From Spirosoma aerolatum (GTDB lineage: Bacteria; Bacteroidota; Bacteroidia; Cytophagales; Spirosomataceae): a stretch of 64,000 nt of DNA. Positions 36,293-44,871 of this stretch are shown here, piece by piece (the stretch's first letter is position 1; the number at the start of each line of letters is the position of its first letter). The position numbers were made by a program, and so were the translations under genes. The notes below the pieces were generated by a model. The model did not search any database, had not been told where the DNA came from, and was given only the letters and a program-made list of their open reading frames with translations. The DNA lies in assembly GCF_002056795.1 (NCBI RefSeq), contig NZ_CP020104.1, positions 6,891,501-6,955,500 on the forward strand. Direction: 5' to 3'.

Positions 36293-36325
36293 TTAACAGT
36301 CCAAAGATACCATTTGGACTGTTAA
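36293..36325. promoter_or_regulatory. Operator-like palindrome upstream of the XRE gene
   Basis: TTAACAGTCCAAA (36293-36305) and its exact complement (36313-36325) around 7 nt, 14 bp before the XRE start codon. Perfect symmetry at this place fits a dimeric HTH repressor site. The remaining 36326-36516 shows only a promoter-like TATCTTTA at about 36479. Confidence 0.7.
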
Positions 36326-36516
36326 TCCACCTGTCAAGTCATAAGCAAGTACTGGAAATAATTCAGGCTTTGAGTTATCGGTTAATCCACAATTAAATCC
36401 AGCAAGGTTTATGTTATGCTTAGCCTGCGATTGTTCGCGGTTACCTATTAAAAATATTGGATTATTGGCCTTTTTTCTGTATCTTTAATATACACCATTT
36501 CTATTAAAGCGAATCT

Positions 36517-36965
36517 ATGAGTACCCCATTTCCCAGCCCCCTTGAAGCAAGCCCCACAATTGAGACCATCCGAGTAGAGTCCTTCTTTGAGTTGATTGAC
36601 AGGCTTCGCGCATATTCGTGCGGACACTTTGTTTTTAGGGAGTATCTGATAGAGTCAATCACAAACTAATACCTTCTGTAGGTAGGGTCGCTGGAAGAAC
36701 TAATCCCTATTCATTTGAACTAGAATCATTTAATCGATTTAAGTTAAAAGGAAGACCTCAATTATCCTTTACTCCATAAAATGATTAGGAGTGGATTGTC
36801 ATAGCCCAGCATCATGGCCTACCCACCCGGCTTTTAGACTGAACGACAAGCCCTCTGGTTGCGGCCTATTTTGCCACCAAGCCTAATTTGAAGTTCAATA
36901 GGCCCCTAAATGAGTGCAATAAAAACGGAGCCGCAAAAAGTCAGGTCAATAATTTAATTGAAATC
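36517..36965 (+). pseudogene. Decayed FRG-domain gene
   Basis: The first frame reads ETIRVESFFELIDRLRAY and GHFVFR, then stops. A single missing G in the GGG run at 36648-36650 restores FRG and the next frame continues KLIPSVGRVAGRTNPYSFE. After a TAA at about 36774, AQHHGLPTRLLD and SPLVAAYFATKP follow, with TAG and TGA where the FRG domain has its conserved tryptophans (NDWEW, LLDWT). One frameshift and three stops mean it is dead. FRG proteins occur in phage-defence loci. Confidence 0.75.
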
Positions 36966-38027
36966 ATGTATATGATCAAACAACCAACTACAACTATTAA
37001 TCGACTACATTTTACCGATTTAGACCCCTTACGCTTTGAAGACCTTTGTCTTAATCTCGTTTCTCGGCTTCGAGACTGGAAAGAATTAAATCATTTTGGT
37101 CGAAAAGGGTCAGACGGTGGGGTAGACATTCATGCTATTGAAAGTGATGGTGACAAAGAAAAAGTTTGGTTTGTGCAGTGCAAGCGCTATAGTGCAATTT
37201 CAAAATCGGAATTAACTAAAATAGTAGACAAAACCACAAGCAATCCTTCGTTACCCGACAAGCTACTGGTTATCATTGCCTGTGATTTAAGTCGCTCTCA
37301 ATATGATTACCTTAAAGCTTATTCACTAGAAAGCGGTATCGAGGAAATAGAAATATGGACAGCAACTACCTTAGAGACAAAGCTTTACAAGGATTATAAG
37401 GACTTGCTATTTGTTTATTTCGGAGTTCGTCTTGAAAAGAACACCAAGGACAATGCTGCCAGAGTTAAGTATTCAATTAATATGGAGAAACGGATCACCA
37501 AAGACCTAATAGACCATGCTTACTTGAAGGATAGTAAAAACTGGAAAAAATTAGCCACGCGGCCCTATTATAAATTTATCACTCTAGAAGTATACATTCA
37601 TTCTATAGACGATACAACCTACCCAAAAGCAGACACAAGGAAGTCAAATGAAATAAGCCCTTGGTTTAGAACCAATTTTTACGATACTTATCACAACGGC
37701 ATTGAATTATGGCTTGGTGCTGCAATAGGCCGATATGTACTGATGAATCAGGAAGGCTATTGGGAACTAATTGATCATTTTGATGAACGCCGGGCAGACC
37801 CTAAGTATACCGTTGTCAGTGTTATGGAGATAGGGCGAATCCCTTACTACAACATTGTATCTTACAAAGTAAACGGAGACGAATATACTTCAGAACCACA
37901 CATTTATTGCCGGTTTAACATAAATGGGATGCCTTATGAGGAAATCTATTACAGGTATGAATCAGGTGAAGGTATGTTACCACTGGAATTAGATAAAGAA
38001 AAAAGAACCGCCTTCCCCAAAAATTAA
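36966..38027 (+). CDS. Mrr-like restriction-endonuclease-fold protein
   Basis: About 353 aa from ATG 36966 (ATG 36972 also possible); the 26 residues upstream belong to the dead FRG gene. The N-terminal nuclease domain has E25 (LRFEDLC), D54 (GGVDIHA) and Q71-x-K73 (VQCKRY), the Mrr-type PD-(D/E)xK site, intact. The C-terminal 200 residues, rich in Tyr and Trp (YYKFITLEVYIHSID), match no family I know and may be a sensor or target domain. It probably cuts foreign or modified DNA. Confidence 0.75.
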   Translation: MYMIKQPTTTINRLHFTDLDPLRFEDLCLNLVSRLRDWKELNHFGRKGSDGGVDIHAIESDGDKEKVWFVQCKRYSAISKSELTKIVDKTTSNPSLPDKLLVIIACDLSRSQYDYLKAYSLESGIEEIEIWTATTLETKLYKDYKDLLFVYFGVRLEKNTKDNAARVKYSINMEKRITKDLIDHAYLKDSKNWKKLATRPYYKFITLEVYIHSIDDTTYPKADTRKSNEISPWFRTNFYDTYHNGIELWLGAAIGRYVLMNQEGYWELIDHFDERRADPKYTVVSVMEIGRIPYYNIVSYKVNGDEYTSEPHIYCRFNINGMPYEEIYYRYESGEGMLPLELDKEKRTAFPKN

Positions 38028-38204
38028 ACAAGGGTGCTTCAAAAAGATAGATATCTCTTCCATAAGCCTAAAGTCGATTTACTTCCTGTAGCATCTTGGC
38101 ACAACACCCCATTTTGGCCATTTAAATGCTCATTAACTAAAAGCAAATTCAAAAGCTAATAGAATGGACGCTCGACACCTTTCAATGCCTTAAAAGCTTT
38201 ATTT

Positions 38205-38253
38205 TAGACTCGGCCTTAGGGTTGCAATTTAAGCGACCGTAAGGCCGAGTCTA
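38205..38253. repeat. 14-bp hairpin in the 38.0-38.4 kb gap
   Basis: Arms 38205-38218 and 38240-38253 pair perfectly. The gap 38028-38421 otherwise contains a weak 52-codon basic frame (38253-38411, ending LALSKLMVK) that I cannot support as a gene. The hairpin could end the Mrr transcript although no T tract follows. Confidence 0.5.
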
Positions 38254-38421
38254 TGTCGCTTGCTAAGCCTTGGGGTTCTCACAAAAAATGGAACACTTGT
38301 AAAGCAAAGCCATGTAAGGCGAACTGCCTGGCACTAGATCGCACTTTGCAACTTATTAATCAGTTAAAGGTCATTGGGAAGTTAGCTTTGAGTAAATTAA
38401 TGGTCAAATAGCAACACCCTA

Positions 38422-39435
38422 ATGACTCGTACTAAAAAACCAATGCTCACACCTGCTACCATTGTTCTTATCGGCGGAGCTATCACATTACTGCTTACGT
38501 ACGTTGCCACCCGTATGACTGAAAAGGAAAATAAAGAGGACCAACAAAAGCTCAAAGATGAACTAGTTAAGAAAAGTGAAGAATATGCTAGTAAGGTAGA
38601 TGATTATGCAAGACTTCAACGAGGCAGCGACAAAGAGATAAAAGCCCTTCAGATGCAGCTTATAAAGAAGGCGGAAGATCAGGCAGCTAAGAACGAAGAA
38701 ATAGCAGAACTGAATAAGCAACTAAGGTTATCTGCCGAAAAAATAGCCAAACTCTCTCAGGAGACTAAGGAATATATTACAGGTGAAAATACTTTCTGCT
38801 ATGCCACCCTCGACATACACTCAGGTGCAGCAGGCAACACCTTCAAGGCGGCGCTAGAATTACAGAAAAGCGGCAAGTACACCCTGCAAGCCATAGACGT
38901 ATTAATATTAAATGCAGATTATGGATGTGAAAATTTCGCCAGAATAAAATCAGGAAAAAGTCCCGTTGGTAACCTCGATCCAATTGAAGAAAACACATTT
39001 GAAATCAATCGCCTAACGACTGGCGAACGAAAGCAAATCGGCTATATACCTTATTCTGTACAGCCAGAAAAAAGGTATAACCTGCGATTTAGAGCATCAA
39101 ATGGCTACGGTGAATGGTTCCAAAGAATTGTTTTCCGAAAAATCCCTTCAACAGATATTTATGTATGGGCAACCCAGATTTACTTGATGAACGAGAAGGG
39201 TGAAGAAACTATTATCAAAGAGGGGTCTGAATACTGGTTTCGTTATGATAGTAAGCGAGGTACAAAAATTACTGAGCAACATATGCTTGGCACTGTTGTC
39301 AATATAGAGCTAAATAGCACTTGGGCTGGTTTCCCCCTAAAAAAAGGAGAAACTTCACCTTGGATCAAAAATTGCCGAGTACATATTAATGGCAATAACT
39401 TATTTTTTACAGACCCAACTTTAAAGCTCGATTAA
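38422..39435 (+). CDS. Membrane-anchored coiled-coil protein, unknown
   Basis: 337 aa. One N-terminal membrane helix (TPATIVLIGGAITLLLTYVA) is followed by a coiled coil at about residues 32-120 (KLKDELVKKSEEYASKVDDY) and a beta-rich C-terminal domain. No family recognised. Low GC and position after the Mrr-like gene suggest cargo. A membrane helix with coiled coil is a layout seen in effector or sensor parts of defence loci, but that is only context. Confidence 0.6.
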   Translation: MTRTKKPMLTPATIVLIGGAITLLLTYVATRMTEKENKEDQQKLKDELVKKSEEYASKVDDYARLQRGSDKEIKALQMQLIKKAEDQAAKNEEIAELNKQLRLSAEKIAKLSQETKEYITGENTFCYATLDIHSGAAGNTFKAALELQKSGKYTLQAIDVLILNADYGCENFARIKSGKSPVGNLDPIEENTFEINRLTTGERKQIGYIPYSVQPEKRYNLRFRASNGYGEWFQRIVFRKIPSTDIYVWATQIYLMNEKGEETIIKEGSEYWFRYDSKRGTKITEQHMLGTVVNIELNSTWAGFPLKKGETSPWIKNCRVHINGNNLFFTDPTLKLD

Positions 39436-39492
39436 TCCCGGATAATCAGTCTTATCCAATAGGCTTAATATTGATATTTGTTCTTCTAGGTC

Positions 39493-39508
39493 TTAGAAGA
39501 TATTCTAA
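39493..39508. promoter_or_regulatory. Repressor-type operator before the tail genes
   Basis: TTAGAAGATATTCTAA, the same box (reverse orientation) as at 34132-34145. It suggests the phage repressor also controls the tail-gene pair at 39.9-42.2 kb. Confidence 0.5.
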
Positions 39509-39535
39509 AAGGATTTAAAGGCTAGCTTGGCCTCG

Positions 39536-39598
39536 AGTTTTACCAAGTTCCCCAAATTAGGGAACGTGGTTCCCCATTTTGGGGAACTTGGTAAAACT
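39536..39598. repeat. Long inverted repeat, 21-bp arms
   Basis: Arms 39536-39556 and 39578-39598 are perfectly complementary; the 21-nt spacer itself contains GGGAAC/GTTCCC and can fold. The arms (TTTTACCAAGTTCCCC) resemble those of the next hairpin. Confidence 0.7.
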
Positions 39599-39652
39599 GG
39601 ATTTGCACCCGCTACAAACTCCCTTCAACTTTACAGCAGGCTCCCTTAAAAA

Positions 39653-39709
39653 TTTACCACGTTCCCGGTTTTCGGGAACCTCGTACCCGAAAACCGGGAA
39701 CGTGGTAAA
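39653..39709. repeat. Long inverted repeat, 24-bp arms, related to the previous one
   Basis: Arms 39653-39676 and 39686-39709 pair perfectly around a 9-nt loop. TTTACCACGTTCCC is shared in style with the preceding repeat. The gap 39436-39873 holds these two hairpins, an operator and a TGTAGCTACA palindrome (39807-39816), with no gene. Confidence 0.7.
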
Positions 39710-39873
39710 ACGTGGTTTTACGCTTTGGTGCAGTACATCCACTTTTGCCTCTGGTTCCCTGATAGATTAATCTGTACAGGCCGATTACCTGAGTAGATAA
39801 AACCTGTGTAGCTACATGAATATGCCCTAACCTGGCTCCCTATTTTTTAAAACGTATATAAACCACCGTAAGC

Positions 39874-40269
39874 ATGCAAGCAAATCGAAAAACCCTCATT
39901 AAGCAGCTTGAACGGCAAACCTCCCCGATTCGGGTTTGGCCTGCCGTTGTTCAGTCCATTCAAGGAGATACCTGTAGCGTTCAGGTAATGCACACAGCGT
40001 TAGTGATTGACGGTATTACTATTCCGGCGTTGGACTCAGCCGATCCGATGCCTAACCAATACCTTGCGGGTCGCCCTAGTATAGGCTCTACCGTACTGAT
40101 TGGCACCATGCAGAATACACCCGGCGAAATTCTGCTTATGCAGATTATTCGGGCTGATACTGTTTTTTATCAGGCCAATGATACCCAGATTGCTTTTTCG
40201 GGAAACAGTCTAACGGTTTACCAATCTGGTAGCGAACCCAAAACCGTACCCCTTCAATCGCTCTTATAA
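39874..40269 (+). CDS. Phage tail/baseplate-like protein
   Basis: 131 aa. The text PIRVWPAVVQSIQGDTCSVQV and STVLIGTMQNTPGEILLMQI follows the OB-like style of short phage baseplate-spike proteins (gpV/gp45-like), but identity is weak. It precedes the tape measure gene by 16 bp and shares its direction, so a tail role is likely. Confidence 0.5.
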   Translation: MQANRKTLIKQLERQTSPIRVWPAVVQSIQGDTCSVQVMHTALVIDGITIPALDSADPMPNQYLAGRPSIGSTVLIGTMQNTPGEILLMQIIRADTVFYQANDTQIAFSGNSLTVYQSGSEPKTVPLQSLL

Positions 40270-40285
40270 GCCAGATCAATCAAGG

Positions 40286-42190
40286 ATGAAAAATTACCAG
40301 TTTCGTATAAGTATACTGGACGGCTTTAGTGGCCCACTGGCTCAAATGAGTAGCCGCTACATGCAGACTATTGGCCGATGGGAGCGGATTACTCGCAATT
40401 ACAACCGCATGTTTGGCGGCAGCTTTCAATCCATGTTTGCCCGTGCCTCTCAATCGGTAAGCGAGCTGACTCGCAAACTCAATGGACTTTCCGGTAAGCG
40501 GGAAGTAAGTATTGGCACCAGCATGATTAAATCGGCTATCAATCTGATGGATGTATTGCTAGGCAAGAAAAAGCAGTTTGAAAGTTCGCCAACCAATAGT
40601 TCTGAAAAGAAAGGAGGCTGGTTGGCGGGTCTGGCAAGAGGAGCATTACCCGCTTTGGGTGTAGCGGGTATTATGGCGGGAATAGGCCAGTTCGCTGGCG
40701 CTGGCATGAATGCCGAGCAAACCAAACTGGCATATAGTCAATTTGCAGGAAAACAGGCAAAACCCCTCTATGAAGGACTAAACAAGTTCGCCAACGATAC
40801 GTCCTTTTCCAACGAGGAAATTTTGCAGGGAGGCCGCACGATGCTGGCCGCTGGTTATGACCCGCAAAGCATTGTACCGAACCTGAAAATGATTGGCAAT
40901 ATAGCCGCCGGAGCCGGGAAGAACTTTGGCGATCTGGTGGGAGCCGTTGCCAAAATCAAACAGAAAGGGTTTGTCGATGGGGGTGAATTGCATCAGGAGT
41001 TTGGTGGCACTCCCTTAATGGAAACCCTGCAAAAGAACATGGGTGTCAATGGTGAACAACTCTTTAAAATGGCCGAAAAGCACCAGATCAAGTATGACGA
41101 TCTGGCTAGGGCCATGATTTCCATGACAACAGGCGATGGGATATTTGCGGGTTATCTGGAAAAGGATATGGCTACAGCTAAAGGCAAGCTATCGACCTTT
41201 CTGGGTAATGTTCAGTATAAAATCCAGCAATGGGCTGAACACTTCAACCCCTACCTAGGTAAGCTTTTTGATTTTGGCACGCACTTAATCGACCAGATTG
41301 ACCCAGCCTTAGCCAAACTAAAGCCTATTTTTGATGTAGTCGCAGTGGGTCTAGTCAAACTCTGGCAAGCAGCCTCCCCGGTAAAGGTATTACTAGGCGA
41401 ACTCTGGCAATTTGCCGGAAGGCTTTGGGCTGGCTTCGTCGGTCTAACAGGAGGGACAAAGGGACTTGAAACGGTCTTTCAGGTATTGGCCGCTGCCACA
41501 TCAGTAGTCTCTCAGGCTCTCAAATGGACAGGCGAATTAGCTATGTGGCTGATTGAGGGGCCAATGGGAGGGCTAATTAAAACCATTGGCGGTGTCACAG
41601 CAGCACTATGGGCGGTTAATGTTGTGGCTACCATGAATCCATTCGGGTTGATTGTAACGGCGGTCGGTGCAGTGGCTACAGGCGTAAAGTGGGCGTGGGA
41701 CAATGTGGAGGAATTTCGCTATGGTCTAATAAAGCTCTGGGAGGTCGGCAAATCGGTTTTTGGTGGACTCGGAGCCGCATGGGACGCCCTAAAAAGGCGG
41801 GATTGGTCGGGCGTTAAAACGGCCTTATCAACGTCTTGGGAAAAGGGGCTAGCCAATGCCGAAAACTCCATCAAGCTAGACAGGAAAGCCCGCGCAATGG
41901 GACTGTCACAAAATAAACCAAGTGGACTTGGGCCTGAATCATCGGGCGCACCCAGAAAATCAAGCGGCCTTATGGGTAGTAGCGGTGGTGGCTCTGTAGG
42001 TGATTCGGCGGGTTTGTCTTCCACAACTGGTGGCACAAAATCGACGACCATCAATATTAGCCTCAATCAATTAGTACATACCATCAATATCAACTCAGCT
42101 ACATTAAAAGAGAGTGCTAGTGAGATGAGGGATATACTAATTGACGAACTGACGAGGGTGCTCAATTCGAGCAATGCCATTCCTAACTAA
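40286..42190 (+). CDS. Phage tail tape measure protein
   Basis: 634 aa. The segment GAGMNAEQTKLAYSQFAGK, FANDTSFSNEEILQGGRTML and GAVAKIKQKGFVDGGELHQE is the TP901/lambda tape measure core, followed by hydrophobic helices (MWLIEGPMGGLIKTIGG) and a Ser/Gly-rich end. It sets tail length and helps DNA passage. No further tail genes follow it, unlike a normal tail operon, so this is an isolated module. Confidence 0.85.
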   Translation: MKNYQFRISILDGFSGPLAQMSSRYMQTIGRWERITRNYNRMFGGSFQSMFARASQSVSELTRKLNGLSGKREVSIGTSMIKSAINLMDVLLGKKKQFESSPTNSSEKKGGWLAGLARGALPALGVAGIMAGIGQFAGAGMNAEQTKLAYSQFAGKQAKPLYEGLNKFANDTSFSNEEILQGGRTMLAAGYDPQSIVPNLKMIGNIAAGAGKNFGDLVGAVAKIKQKGFVDGGELHQEFGGTPLMETLQKNMGVNGEQLFKMAEKHQIKYDDLARAMISMTTGDGIFAGYLEKDMATAKGKLSTFLGNVQYKIQQWAEHFNPYLGKLFDFGTHLIDQIDPALAKLKPIFDVVAVGLVKLWQAASPVKVLLGELWQFAGRLWAGFVGLTGGTKGLETVFQVLAAATSVVSQALKWTGELAMWLIEGPMGGLIKTIGGVTAALWAVNVVATMNPFGLIVTAVGAVATGVKWAWDNVEEFRYGLIKLWEVGKSVFGGLGAAWDALKRRDWSGVKTALSTSWEKGLANAENSIKLDRKARAMGLSQNKPSGLGPESSGAPRKSSGLMGSSGGGSVGDSAGLSSTTGGTKSTTINISLNQLVHTININSATLKESASEMRDILIDELTRVLNSSNAIPN

Positions 42191-42196
42191 AAAGGA

Positions 42197-42232
42197 AGAG
42201 TACTAGCCTAATACATGCTGGGCTAGTACTCT
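42197..42232. terminator. 12-bp hairpin after the tape measure gene
   Basis: Arms 42197-42208 and 42221-42232, 7 bp beyond the tape measure stop. No T tract. It overlaps the end of the frameshifted leftward small gene. Confidence 0.5.
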
Positions 42233-42419
42233 CTGTAAGTCGTAGATATTGACCTGCTTGTTAAACTTCTTTTCAATGCTGGTCTTGAACTAGCTCTCTA
42301 AAATTGGCTGAATGTAGCACAAGGGTATCATTAGCCGTTACGCCATTATCGAGTATATAATCACGCAATACCTTGATTGTAACCGGACTCCCTATGCGTA
42401 CTGGTTCATTGATTTCCAT
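42203..42419 (-). pseudogene. Small frameshifted gene
   Basis: From ATG 42419 the frame MEINEPVRIGSPVTIKVL runs 48 codons to LVQDQH and stops at 42273. A neighbouring frame continues FKTSIEKKFNKQVNIYDL to a stop at 42203. Joining the two near 42290 by one base gives a plausible 71-aa protein, so it is probably broken. No family recognised. Confidence 0.4.
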
Positions 42420-42541
42420 GGGTTAGACTATCTTATGTTAAATTGAAAAAATACCTTTTATATCATCATTGCTTTTGCTTTAAGAAGTAAAAGCTTCATG
42501 GATTTGGCTCAATGGCTTGGTTAGCAAAGGTTCAAAATGCG

Positions 42542-43786
42542 CTATTCCGACTTTTCCGTTACCTTAATCACAAGGGTATCCTTAATTGGTATAGGCAAAT
42601 TTCTACCAAATATTATCACCCTTACCTCAATCTCTGCCCCTATTAACTTAGGACCTATAACTAACCGTAAGGGCACATCAAATATATCAGTAGGCTGCAA
42701 GTGTCTCAAATCCCCAATGTGTTGCCTGAAAACATAATCACCATTCTGTTCTTCATACTTGGGATAATTTAATTCATCATGGCTAGCTGGCCTTATTCCA
42801 TGACTAAGTGTCTCTGCAATAGACCGATATACTGGTTTCCTATAAATCTTATCAGCAATATAAAAGCCTTCTTTCTTAGGAGTACGTATCTCTACAGTAG
42901 CGTCTTCAAGATAGACTGTCCCCTCGTTTAAAAGTGTTATATTAATTTTAGCAGAATGCTTCTCGAATAATTCATAGCAATCATCATCCTTATAGGTTTT
43001 ATTGATATTTTTTAGGTTTTCCAGAAGGGTTTGTGTACTTCTTTTTTCATAGGGCGAAGGTTGGCCGAAAGGGTCAGCAAAATCAAGATATGGCTCTCGC
43101 AGTGCTTCAATCCCAGGAAATAACATTTTCTGTATCGCCCGGTCTGTTCGTTCCTTTTCTTCTTTTTCTCGTCTAGCTAGAATAGCCTGAATCTCGTCCG
43201 CTTTGCGTTGGGAGGTGAGTTTTTGGGGTACATTGGGTTTTAAACACAGTTCTTTATTGAGGTCAGTTCCAGAAAAATAACAGGTAATAGTATGATTAAA
43301 CGCGTCCTGTTGTTTTCGCTGCTCAAACATCTTATCAATATCCTTTCGCATTAAAGGAAAGGTGGCTGTTCCTTTTCGTATGAAACTTTCTCCGGGCCTG
43401 CGCAATTGCTTGTCAGTGCCGAACTGCTTTTTCATCATGTACGGCTTATCAGGGCTGGCTGGAATTTTAAGTACACCAACAAGCTGATTTCCCTTGTATT
43501 TATGGGCATAGTAGTCGATACGTAGATCAGGTTCGATATTGTCTAGTATAAGTTTCTGATATATGGCTGAATCGAAAAACTGCTCTTCTATTGGGTGAAT
43601 GGCAAAAGAACCGTCGCTACTCTTTTTTACACCCACGATTATTAGCTTGTCACCGTCGATGGGGGCATTGGCCATCCCAATAACATCTTTTAGCAACTCG
43701 TAAAAATTTTCCTTTCGATACTGAATTGCCTTAAAGTCAAGGCGGGTGCTCTCATTTTCAAACTCGATCAGATCATCTATATCCAT
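42542..43786 (-). CDS. AlbA_2 (Schlafen-like) domain protein
   Basis: 414 aa. The AlbA_2 fold is recognisable: ENESTRLDFKAIQYRKENFY (the ExxxxDFK site), LLKDVIGMANAP, KLIIVGVKK and later ESFIRKGTATFPLMRKDI. Residues 190-414 are charged, then beta-rich with no known family. AlbA_2/Slfn domains bind or cleave nucleic acids and occur with phage-response genes. It starts 7 bp after the AbiTii-like gene stop, so they form an operon. Confidence 0.78.
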   Translation of the reverse strand: MDIDDLIEFENESTRLDFKAIQYRKENFYELLKDVIGMANAPIDGDKLIIVGVKKSSDGSFAIHPIEEQFFDSAIYQKLILDNIEPDLRIDYYAHKYKGNQLVGVLKIPASPDKPYMMKKQFGTDKQLRRPGESFIRKGTATFPLMRKDIDKMFEQRKQQDAFNHTITCYFSGTDLNKELCLKPNVPQKLTSQRKADEIQAILARREKEEKERTDRAIQKMLFPGIEALREPYLDFADPFGQPSPYEKRSTQTLLENLKNINKTYKDDDCYELFEKHSAKINITLLNEGTVYLEDATVEIRTPKKEGFYIADKIYRKPVYRSIAETLSHGIRPASHDELNYPKYEEQNGDYVFRQHIGDLRHLQPTDIFDVPLRLVIGPKLIGAEIEVRVIIFGRNLPIPIKDTLVIKVTEKSE

Positions 43787-43793
43787 GTTAACT

Positions 43794-44795
43794 CTATTTT
43801 GTCAGTTGTGGGAGTAAATGCCGAATACCTTCCAAAATCAGGGGTACATAGGCACTACTGGCTGCGTCTAATAGTAGACTTTCAATTATTTGCATGGACT
43901 TGCCTATAAGATCAAAATTGGGCTTATCCTTATTGGCCTGTTTTTCAAGGGTTGCGACCTGTAAAGCGACCTGCTCTTTTATATCGGGCTCAATATCGGT
44001 AGCCTCTTGAAGTTGACTCTTTATTTGCTCAACCAACTCTTTAATAGCAGTAACGACCTGCCCTGATGAGCTAATTTGCTGGGTATTCTGATTACCTTGA
44101 ACGACGTTATTTTGATTGCCTTTGGTTTGGTAATTAGTACCGAACGTGACATTTTCGGCGTGAACGTGCCCGATGGTATGTTCGAGAATACGGTTTACCT
44201 TGTCTTGGTTATTCATAACTGAAAAGTTAGTATCAGTCCCTAATTCATCGCTAAGCACTAATAAAAACTGTAGGAGATTGGTTTTGACTTGTGACAGAAC
44301 TGCCGTTATCGTAAACTCTGAAAGTTGAATCCAAGCCTTTTCAATGATCCAGCCATCATATAATTTTTCTAACGCCTTAAGGATGTGAGGGCTTAGGTTG
44401 AATGTTAAATAGGACCCATGGTTATCACCTAATGGTCTTAATATTGATTCCAGACTTGCTACTGTTGACAATAGCGGATAACCTTCCTGAAGTTTTACTA
44501 AATACGGATGAGGAGATCCTTGGAAATGTAAGCTGGCCCTTCTAGTAATAATCCCGCCGTAGGTGGGTTGAGCTAAATTACCCCATATTTCCAGTCCTAC
44601 AAGCCTATAATCAGGTAGTAACTCTTCTGAAGCATACCCATTAAGCTCACTTTCAACCCAAGTTTTTAGCCTGTCATTCTTAAGCTTAAAAGAGAGAACC
44701 AGAGTTTTACGCAAACAGTCTTCTAGGGTTTTATCCTTATCGGTCAGGTCTCGAATAATTCCATCAATCCATTCCGCAATTTGTTCTTTGTTCAT
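43794..44795 (-). CDS. AbiTii-domain protein, partner of the AlbA_2 gene
   Basis: 333 aa. The N-terminal 85 residues match AbiTii: TLVLSFKLKNDRLKTWVESE, LNGYASEELLPDYR and a following strand region. A middle helical domain leads to an Asn/Gln linker (GNQNNVVQGNQNTQQ) and a C-terminal helical region. AbiTii was named from a lactococcal abortive-infection protein. With the coupled AlbA_2 gene this makes a candidate defence operon carried by the prophage. Function is inferred. Confidence 0.75.
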   Translation of the reverse strand: MNKEQIAEWIDGIIRDLTDKDKTLEDCLRKTLVLSFKLKNDRLKTWVESELNGYASEELLPDYRLVGLEIWGNLAQPTYGGIITRRASLHFQGSPHPYLVKLQEGYPLLSTVASLESILRPLGDNHGSYLTFNLSPHILKALEKLYDGWIIEKAWIQLSEFTITAVLSQVKTNLLQFLLVLSDELGTDTNFSVMNNQDKVNRILEHTIGHVHAENVTFGTNYQTKGNQNNVVQGNQNTQQISSSGQVVTAIKELVEQIKSQLQEATDIEPDIKEQVALQVATLEKQANKDKPNFDLIGKSMQIIESLLLDAASSAYVPLILEGIRHLLPQLTK

Positions 44796-44871
44796 TAAGT
44801 AGATAGGGTATGGTTTACCTGCAAATTATCAAATTACCTCGTTGGTTGGGTAACAAAATGGCCTCTTTATT

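Noticed and set aside
36517..36965. Alternative genetic code (UGA/UAG read as Trp)
   Set aside because: A frameshift and a TAA are also present and neighbouring genes use normal stops, so simple gene decay explains it.
38253..38411. 52-codon basic open frame
   Set aside because: No homology, no clear ribosome binding site; too weak to list as a gene.
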